Below are positions 4,883 to 9,585 of a stretch of DNA of 9,585 bases, in pieces. The position numbers and the translations under genes are program-made. Positions within the stretch are counted from its first letter, which is position 1, and each line of letters begins with the position of its first letter. The notes below the pieces were generated by a model. That model was not told the DNA's origin, did no database searches, and saw only the letters and a list, made by a program, of their open reading frames with translations. The stretch comes from Acholeplasmataceae bacterium (GTDB taxonomy: Bacteria > Bacillota_I > Bacilli_A > Izemoplasmatales > Hujiaoplasmataceae): positions 1 through 9,585 of the forward strand of contig JAAYZB010000205.1 of assembly GCA_012515085.1 (NCBI GenBank), written 5' to 3'.

Positions 4883-7451
4883 TCTTGCCAAAAAATATGA
4901 CCATCAGGTCGTCGAAAGCGAGAAGTATCAAACATGGGTAAAAAAAGGCTATTTTCGGGCGAAAGATAAAAACAAACCTCCGTTCACCGTCGTCATTCCT
5001 CCGCCCAATGTGACCGGGAAATTGCACCTTGGTCACACTTGGGATGAGACCTTGCAAGATTTGATCATTCGGCGAAAACGGATGCAGGGATATGACGCCT
5101 TATATTTGCCTGGCATGGATCATGCCGGGATTGCGACCCAGGCAAAAGTGGATCAGGTGCTTCGAGAGCAAGGTAAGGATCGATTAGATCTGGGACGCGA
5201 AGCCTATTTGGACATTGTTTGGAAGTGGGCAAAGGATTATTCTAAAACAATCCGAGATCAATGGGCAGCCATCGGGATTTCCGTTGACTATGAACGCGAG
5301 CGTTTCACTTTGGATGAGGGACTCTCCCAGGCAGTGAACGAAGTGTTTATTCATTTGTACAAAAAAGGATACATCTACCAAGGGGAACGGATTATCAACT
5401 GGGATACCGAAGCAATGACGGCACTGTCCAATATCGAGGTGGAACATCGAGAGCTTCAGGGTGCTCTTTATTATGTCACCTATCCATTCGTCGATGGCCC
5501 CGGGGGGGTGACGGTCGCAACGACTCGTCCGGAGACCATGTTTGGTGATACGGCTCTCATGATTCATCCCCTTGATCCGAGATATCAATCTTTTCAAGGA
5601 AAGGAAGTCACAATTCCTTTGACGAAGACTCGGATTCCAATCATTGCGGATGAGTATGTAGACCGGGAATTTGGAACCGGCGCCGTGAAAGTGACACCTG
5701 CTCATGATCCCAACGACTTTATGGTGGGAAAAAGACATCACCTGCCGATGAATAATTGCATGAACGGCGATGGGACAATGAATGAGCTAGCGGGAGAATT
5801 CAGCGGGCTCGATCGGTTTGAATGCCGCAAACAGGTCGTCAAGGCGATGCAAGATCAAGGAATCATCCAAAAAATTGAGCCCATTATTCATAACGTAGGT
5901 CACAGCGAACGGACTGGGGCAATCATCGAACCAAGATTGTCAAAGCAATGGTTTGTGTCAATGAAAGATCTCGCCAAAAATGCGTTGACTCATAGCGATG
6001 TTCGCTTTGTCCCTGAGCGCTTTCAACAAGTTTTCGAGCATTGGATGGAAAATGTGGAAGATTGGTGTATCTCCCGGCAACTCTGGTGGGGGCATCGAAT
6101 CCCCATTTGGTATAAAGACGACGAAATCTTTTGTGGAGAGAAGGCTCCTGGATTTGGGTGGAAACAAGAGGAAGATGTGTTAGATACTTGGTTTTCTTCC
6201 GCTTTATGGCCGTTTTCAACGCTGGGATGGCCCAATAACACAGAAGAATTGGAACGATATTTTCCAACGGATGTATTGGTGACCGGATATGATATTATCT
6301 TCTTTTGGGTTGCCCGAATGATCTTTCAATCGTTGGAGTTCACGGGAAAATCGCCGTTTAAATATTGTTTCATCCACGGTCTTATCCGCGATAGTGAAGG
6401 CAGAAAAATGTCGAAATCGCTTGGCAATGGTGTCGATCCGCAAGACGTGATCAACACCTATGGCGCCGACAGTTTAAGGTATTATATTTCTACGAATTCC
6501 AGCCCGGGACTCGATATGCGTTATGAAGCCGAAAAGGTGGAATCCAGTTGGAATTATATCAATAAGATTTGGAATATTAGCCGTTATGTCTTGATGAATA
6601 CCCAAGGGATGTTACCAGATGATTGCATTTTAAACCCAGAAAAATTCCGCTTTGCCGATCAGTGGATCATGCACCGGTTAAACCGGATGCTCGATCAAGC
6701 CGATCAGTTTTTTGATCGGTTCGAATTCGGTGAAGCCGCTCGGGTCATCTATAATTTTACCTGGGATGATTTCGCATCGTGGTATTTGGAAATGAGTAAA
6801 TTGGATTTGGATGAGTCGGAGACAAAAAAAATATTGATTACGATATTAAGAACAATCCTTAAGTTGTTACATCCATTCATGCCGTTTGTGACGGAAGAAA
6901 TCTACTTGCAGTTGCCAAAGGAAGCGGATTCGATCATGGTGGCTCCCTGGCCGATCAATAACGGACTGGTTTTTCCGGAAACCATAGACAAAGATTGGTT
7001 TTTTGATTTGATTCGAAAACTGAGACAAGTACGCCAAGAATATAATGTTTCATATACGAAGCCGATCGATTTATATCTGGTGGCGACGCCTTCTAGCAAA
7101 AAATTTATCGAAGCCAATCGCCATTATTTGGATAAATTTGTCAATCCTGGAAAACTGGAGTTTCTCTTGGAAAAACCCAGCGAGTCCCAGTATATTCCAC
7201 TAGTATTCCAAACAGTCGACGTCTTTTTGCCACTGGGAAGTTTAGTGGATATTCAGGCAGAATGTGAACGTTTGGAAGGTGAGATTCAAAAATTAAGGCA
7301 AGAGATCTTGCGATCACAAAACCTGCTCGCAAATGACAAGTTTAAGCAAAAAGCTCCCGAAAGCAAGATTCGGGAAGAAGAAAACAAATATGAGTTATAC
7401 CAAAAACGGCTTGAAGCCGCATTAACACGAATCGAGGAGCTCAAACGATAA
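4875..7451 (+). CDS. valS: Valyl-tRNA synthetase
   Basis: An 858-residue class Ia synthetase (family about 880) that charges tRNA-Val with valine and edits threonine. The first signature is 'PPPNVTGKLHLGH' with HLGH at 51-54; the second is K511-MSKS-515. The CP1 editing domain shows 'TTRPETMFGDTA' from T216. The catalytic domain resumes with 'DVLDTWFSSALWPFSTLGWP' from D434. The anticodon-binding domain follows (about 610-760, 'FMPFVTEEIY'), and the C-terminal tRNA-arm coiled coil spans about 795-858, with the typical 'LANDKFKQKAPESKIREEE'. All key motifs are intact. The start has GGAAGGAG at 4858-4865, 9 bases upstream, and overlaps the Nudix stop. Expression is predicted to be controlled by the GUC T-box at 4172-4386. 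A run of seven G at 5502-5508 stays in frame. As in Bacillus, folC follows directly. Confidence 0.98.
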   Translation: MGDLAKKYDHQVVESEKYQTWVKKGYFRAKDKNKPPFTVVIPPPNVTGKLHLGHTWDETLQDLIIRRKRMQGYDALYLPGMDHAGIATQAKVDQVLREQGKDRLDLGREAYLDIVWKWAKDYSKTIRDQWAAIGISVDYERERFTLDEGLSQAVNEVFIHLYKKGYIYQGERIINWDTEAMTALSNIEVEHRELQGALYYVTYPFVDGPGGVTVATTRPETMFGDTALMIHPLDPRYQSFQGKEVTIPLTKTRIPIIADEYVDREFGTGAVKVTPAHDPNDFMVGKRHHLPMNNCMNGDGTMNELAGEFSGLDRFECRKQVVKAMQDQGIIQKIEPIIHNVGHSERTGAIIEPRLSKQWFVSMKDLAKNALTHSDVRFVPERFQQVFEHWMENVEDWCISRQLWWGHRIPIWYKDDEIFCGEKAPGFGWKQEEDVLDTWFSSALWPFSTLGWPNNTEELERYFPTDVLVTGYDIIFFWVARMIFQSLEFTGKSPFKYCFIHGLIRDSEGRKMSKSLGNGVDPQDVINTYGADSLRYYISTNSSPGLDMRYEAEKVESSWNYINKIWNISRYVLMNTQGMLPDDCILNPEKFRFADQWIMHRLNRMLDQADQFFDRFEFGEAARVIYNFTWDDFASWYLEMSKLDLDESETKKILITILRTILKLLHPFMPFVTEEIYLQLPKEADSIMVAPWPINNGLVFPETIDKDWFFDLIRKLRQVRQEYNVSYTKPIDLYLVATPSSKKFIEANRHYLDKFVNPGKLEFLLEKPSESQYIPLVFQTVDVFLPLGSLVDIQAECERLEGEIQKLRQEILRSQNLLANDKFKQKAPESKIREEENKYELYQKRLEAALTRIEELKR

Positions 7452-7453
7452 CG

Positions 7454-8722
7454 ATGTTTACGACATTTGAAGAGGCTAAAAATTGGATTGAAAATGCTCA
7501 TCGGTTTGGCGAAAAGTTGGATCTCGACCGAATGAAACTGGCTTGCGAACGACTGGGGCACCCCGAGGCCAGTTTCAAGTCGATCCACGTAGCTGGAACC
7601 AATGGCAAGGGTTCCACCGCAAACTATCTCAAAAATATCTTATGTGAATCCGGATTGAAAGTCGGGATATATACATCGCCTTATGTCATTAAATTTAATG
7701 AGCGAATTGGCATCAATGATGAGTTCATCAGCGATCAAGAAGTGGTAGGGTATGCAAATCTATTAAATGGTTTATGGGATGAGATTTACAATACCTATCA
7801 CGACGCCATCACTTTTTTTGAATTGTTAACATTGATGGCATTTCTCTATTTTCGCGAACATCAAATTGATTTTGCGGTGGTGGAAGTAGGATTGGGCGGT
7901 CTTCTCGACGCGACCAATGTCATCGTACCGGAGATCAGTTGCATTACCAATATTTCTTTTGATCATATGAAACAACTCGGAAACACCCTGGAAAGCATTG
8001 CCTTGAACAAACTGGGTATTGTCAAAGAGGGTGTTCCCTTGATCACTTCGATTGAAGAGAAAACGTTGTTCCCGTTATTTTCGGAAATCACAGCCAAGCG
8101 TCATGCGCGACTAAAAATCGTTGATTTCAAGCAAATCAACCAAGTAACAATTGGGGAGATCACCTCATTTCGTTATCGGGACCAGCCCTATGAAATCCAG
8201 TTGCCGGGCATGCATCAAGTGAAAAACGCTTGCTTGGCGATAGAAGTGATTCGGGAACTAAGAGTGAGAAATCATCTTACCATCAATGAAAAGGCAATCT
8301 TTGATGGATTGAAACGAACACGCTGGCCCGGGCGGTTTGAGATTTTTGATCATCAAGTGATATTGGATGGAGCCCATAACATCGGCGGCATCGAATCGTT
8401 GATTCAAACGTTGAAAACGATGTATCACGGAGTCGTGATCAAATGCTTGTTCTGCATGATGAAAGACAAAGAACACAAGCGAGTGATTATCGAATTGGAT
8501 AATGCGGTCGATGAATTCTATTTTACCGAGATTGATTATCCAAGGCGTGCCAATGCCGAAGACCTCTTTCTTGAAAGTCATCATCCCAAAAAATTCCTTG
8601 TGCCAGATTATCGGACGATTTTTCCAAAATTAAGAGCGGAACTCAAGAAAAACGAAATTTTGGTCGTCACCGGAAGTTTATATTTTATTTCCGATATTCG
8701 GAAATTACTGATCACTGAATAA
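7454..8722 (+). CDS. folC: Folylpolyglutamate synthase / dihydrofolate synthase (FolC)
   Basis: A 422-residue Mur-ligase-family enzyme (family about 430) that adds glutamates to folates and often also makes dihydrofolate from dihydropteroate. The P-loop is G48-TNGKGS-54. The family loop is 'SPYVIKFNERI' (75-85), then 'TFFE' (120-123), the catalytic stretch E144-VGLGGLLDATN-155, 'ISFDHMKQLG' (167-176), and the metal-site lysine region 'ALNKLGIVK' with K186, where relatives usually read EKAGI. The C-terminal domain shows 'WPGRFE' and D305-GAHN-309. It cannot be told from sequence whether both activities are present. The start is 2 bases after the valS stop, with GAGGAG at 7434-7439 inside the valS end, a long spacing of 14. 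Gene order valS-folC is conserved in Bacilli. It is the last gene of the T-box operon, with a terminator right after the stop. Confidence 0.95.
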   Translation: MFTTFEEAKNWIENAHRFGEKLDLDRMKLACERLGHPEASFKSIHVAGTNGKGSTANYLKNILCESGLKVGIYTSPYVIKFNERIGINDEFISDQEVVGYANLLNGLWDEIYNTYHDAITFFELLTLMAFLYFREHQIDFAVVEVGLGGLLDATNVIVPEISCITNISFDHMKQLGNTLESIALNKLGIVKEGVPLITSIEEKTLFPLFSEITAKRHARLKIVDFKQINQVTIGEITSFRYRDQPYEIQLPGMHQVKNACLAIEVIRELRVRNHLTINEKAIFDGLKRTRWPGRFEIFDHQVILDGAHNIGGIESLIQTLKTMYHGVVIKCLFCMMKDKEHKRVIIELDNAVDEFYFTEIDYPRRANAEDLFLESHHPKKFLVPDYRTIFPKLRAELKKNEILVVTGSLYFISDIRKLLITE

Positions 8723-8750
8723 AGCCAGGATATTCTCCTGACTTTTTTTT
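8723..8750 (+). terminator. Intrinsic terminator after folC
   Basis: CAGGA (8726-8730) pairs with TCCTG (8736-8740) around a 5-base loop; beyond a C-A mismatch, AG/CT extends the stem. Eight T follow (8743-8750). It starts right after the folC stop and ends the T-box operon. Confidence 0.82.
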
Positions 8751-8797
8751 CGGGGAAAAAGGGCGAGGAAACGTAATATGATCAAAGGAGGGATAGC

Positions 8798-9493
8798 ATG
8801 TATCTGATCAAAGATTTGCCGGAAAACGAACGTCCTCGGGAGCGTTTGATGGAACGGGGAGCGTCAAGCCTCAGCACCTATGAATTGATAGCGATCATCC
8901 TGCAATCGGGTAGCCGTCAGTTTTCAGCGTTGGAAGTGGCCAAAGCCATCATCAAAGACACCAATGATTTGTCTGATCTCAAGGACATGACCATTCCGGA
9001 GTTAAAACGGATACGCGGGATTGGCACAGCCAAGGCGATTGGACTGATTGCTGCCATTGAACTTGGGAAACGGGTTTGTTCCAGTCAATCAGAACGTTTG
9101 CAGATTCGTTCACCAAAAGATGTCTTTTTATTGCTGGAACATGAATTGACGGATTTGAAACAAGAAGTATTGATGGTGTTGTTTATGGATCTTAAATCGC
9201 AATTGATCGCCAAGAAAATTATTTTTGTCGGCAGTTTGAATCAATCGTTGGTGCATCCTCGTGAAGTGTTTCGTTTCGCTGTGAAATATTCAGCCTTTCA
9301 ATTGATTTTGGTCCATAATCATCCTTCTGGAGACCCAGAACCGTCCAAACAAGACATTGATGTCACTCGGCGTTTTCTTGAAGTAGGAGAGATGATGCAG
9401 ATTCTTGTGATAGATCATGTGATTATTGGTAAAAATCGTTATGCTTCCGTAATGGATCATTTGCGAAGGCATCAAAAAAACAGCCCAGGATGA
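8798..9493 (+). CDS. radC: RadC family JAB/MPN-domain protein
   Basis: A 231-residue protein of standard RadC (UPF0758) length. The N-terminal part has 'RERLMERGASSLSTYELIAIILQSGS', then a helix-hairpin-helix-like 'LKRIRGIGTAKAIGLIAAIELGKR' (69-92). The C-terminal JAB1/MPN metal-binding domain shows the motif H173-N-H175-PSGDPEPSKQD186, with the conserved upstream E123. The ligands H173, H175 and D186 are all present. The old link to DNA repair is not well supported; the biochemical role remains unsettled. The start has a very strong AAAGGAGG at 8784-8791, 6 bases upstream. It is separated from folC by a terminator, so it probably has its own transcription or depends on read-through. In B. 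subtilis radC (ysxA) also lies near valS-folC. The stop codon lies inside the loop of the following terminator hairpin. Confidence 0.95.
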   Translation: MYLIKDLPENERPRERLMERGASSLSTYELIAIILQSGSRQFSALEVAKAIIKDTNDLSDLKDMTIPELKRIRGIGTAKAIGLIAAIELGKRVCSSQSERLQIRSPKDVFLLLEHELTDLKQEVLMVLFMDLKSQLIAKKIIFVGSLNQSLVHPREVFRFAVKYSAFQLILVHNHPSGDPEPSKQDIDVTRRFLEVGEMMQILVIDHVIIGKNRYASVMDHLRRHQKNSPG

Positions 9494-9507
9494 CCGGGCT
9501 GTTTTTT
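9475..9507. terminator. Two-way intrinsic terminator overlapping the radC stop
   Basis: CAGCCC (9481-9486) pairs exactly with GGGCTG (9496-9501), flanked by an A run before (through 9480) and six T after (9502-9507), so the stem can extend by A-T pairs and a U-run follows on either strand. The 9-base loop contains the radC TGA (9491-9493). The symmetry suggests it serves two convergent genes. Confidence 0.88.
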
Positions 9508-9519
9508 GAAAAATTTGGA

Positions 9520-9585
9520 TTAGGAATTGTTTCCACCGTTGCTTCCTTGTTCTGTGGTGGCAGGTTCAGTAGTAACATCCGGTTC
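9520..9585 (-). CDS. C-terminal end of an unidentified convergent protein (start outside window)
   Basis: On the minus strand the last 63 bases read as 21 codons (E-P-D-V-T-T-E-P-A-T-T-E... ending G-G-N-N-S) followed by TAA at 9522-9520. The Thr/Glu/Pro then Gly/Asn/Ser make-up is that of a disordered tail such as those on penicillin-binding proteins, lipoproteins or other surface proteins, but no domain is visible, so I give no function. Support comes from the biased composition and from the two-way terminator that follows the stop by 12 bases. A plus-strand frame here is also open but has no start or ribosome binding site. Confidence 0.6.
   Translation of the reverse strand, partial: EPDVTTEPATTEQGSNGGNNS

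Noticed and set aside
5497..5508. A CCCC-GGGGGGG run in valS that could suggest a frameshift or slippage site.
   Set aside because: The ValS frame continues correctly through it into the editing-domain motif TTRPETMFGDTA, so there is no sign of a frame change.
5184..5741. A 185-codon minus-strand ORF, and several shorter ones, inside valS.
   Set aside because: They lie opposite highly conserved ValS motifs, have no ribosome binding site or recognisable domain, and look like chance frames.
8774..8779. TAATAT upstream of radC as a possible -10 box.
   Set aside because: There is no -35 box at a proper distance, and the predicted start would fall in the ribosome binding site, so a radC promoter is not supported here.

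Overview
This is an ordinary-looking housekeeping region of a Bacillus-related bacterium (Bacillota, class Bacilli, or a close lineage such as Acholeplasma-like groups). The evidence is a zinc-peptidase pair of the ymfF/ymfH type, an engB(ysxC) ... valS-folC ... radC order that recalls the Bacillus subtilis chromosome, a T-box riboswitch, strong AAAGGAGG-type ribosome binding sites and hairpin-plus-U terminators. TGA is used as a stop for at least five genes, so the code is the standard bacterial one, not the Mycoplasma code. Base composition is moderate and even along the window. I see no mobile element, CRISPR array, tRNA or rRNA.

Layout: (1) Positions 1-4227 hold a tightly packed plus-strand cluster: the 3' end of a ymfF-like gene, the M16 zinc peptidase ymfH, an RlmI-type rRNA cytosine methyltransferase, the ribosome-assembly GTPase EngB, and a YrrT-like SAM methyltransferase. 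Three of the four junctions are 4-base ATGA overlaps, which suggests one translationally coupled transcript. (2) Positions 4137-4386 hold a near-consensus sigma-A promoter followed by a complete T-box leader with a GUC (valine) specifier. The promoter and the 5' part of the leader lie inside the end of the methyltransferase gene. (3) Positions 4406-8722 hold the T-box-controlled operon: a Nudix hydrolase, valyl-tRNA synthetase and folylpolyglutamate synthase, closed by a terminator at 8723-8750. (4) Positions 8798-9493 hold radC, whose stop codon lies inside a two-way terminator. The last 66 bases look like the end of a convergent minus-strand gene with a Thr/Glu/Gly/Asn-rich tail.

Functionally, the first cluster is mainly about ribosome and translation upkeep (rRNA methylation, 50S assembly, and a peptidase pair tied by family naming to EF-P modification). 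The second couples valine-tRNA charging to a Nudix enzyme and folate polyglutamylation. I did not find an undescribed system. The most interesting points are the promoter and T-box nested in the upstream gene, which apparently give that protein a non-family C-terminal tail, and the Nudix gene placed between the T-box and valS.
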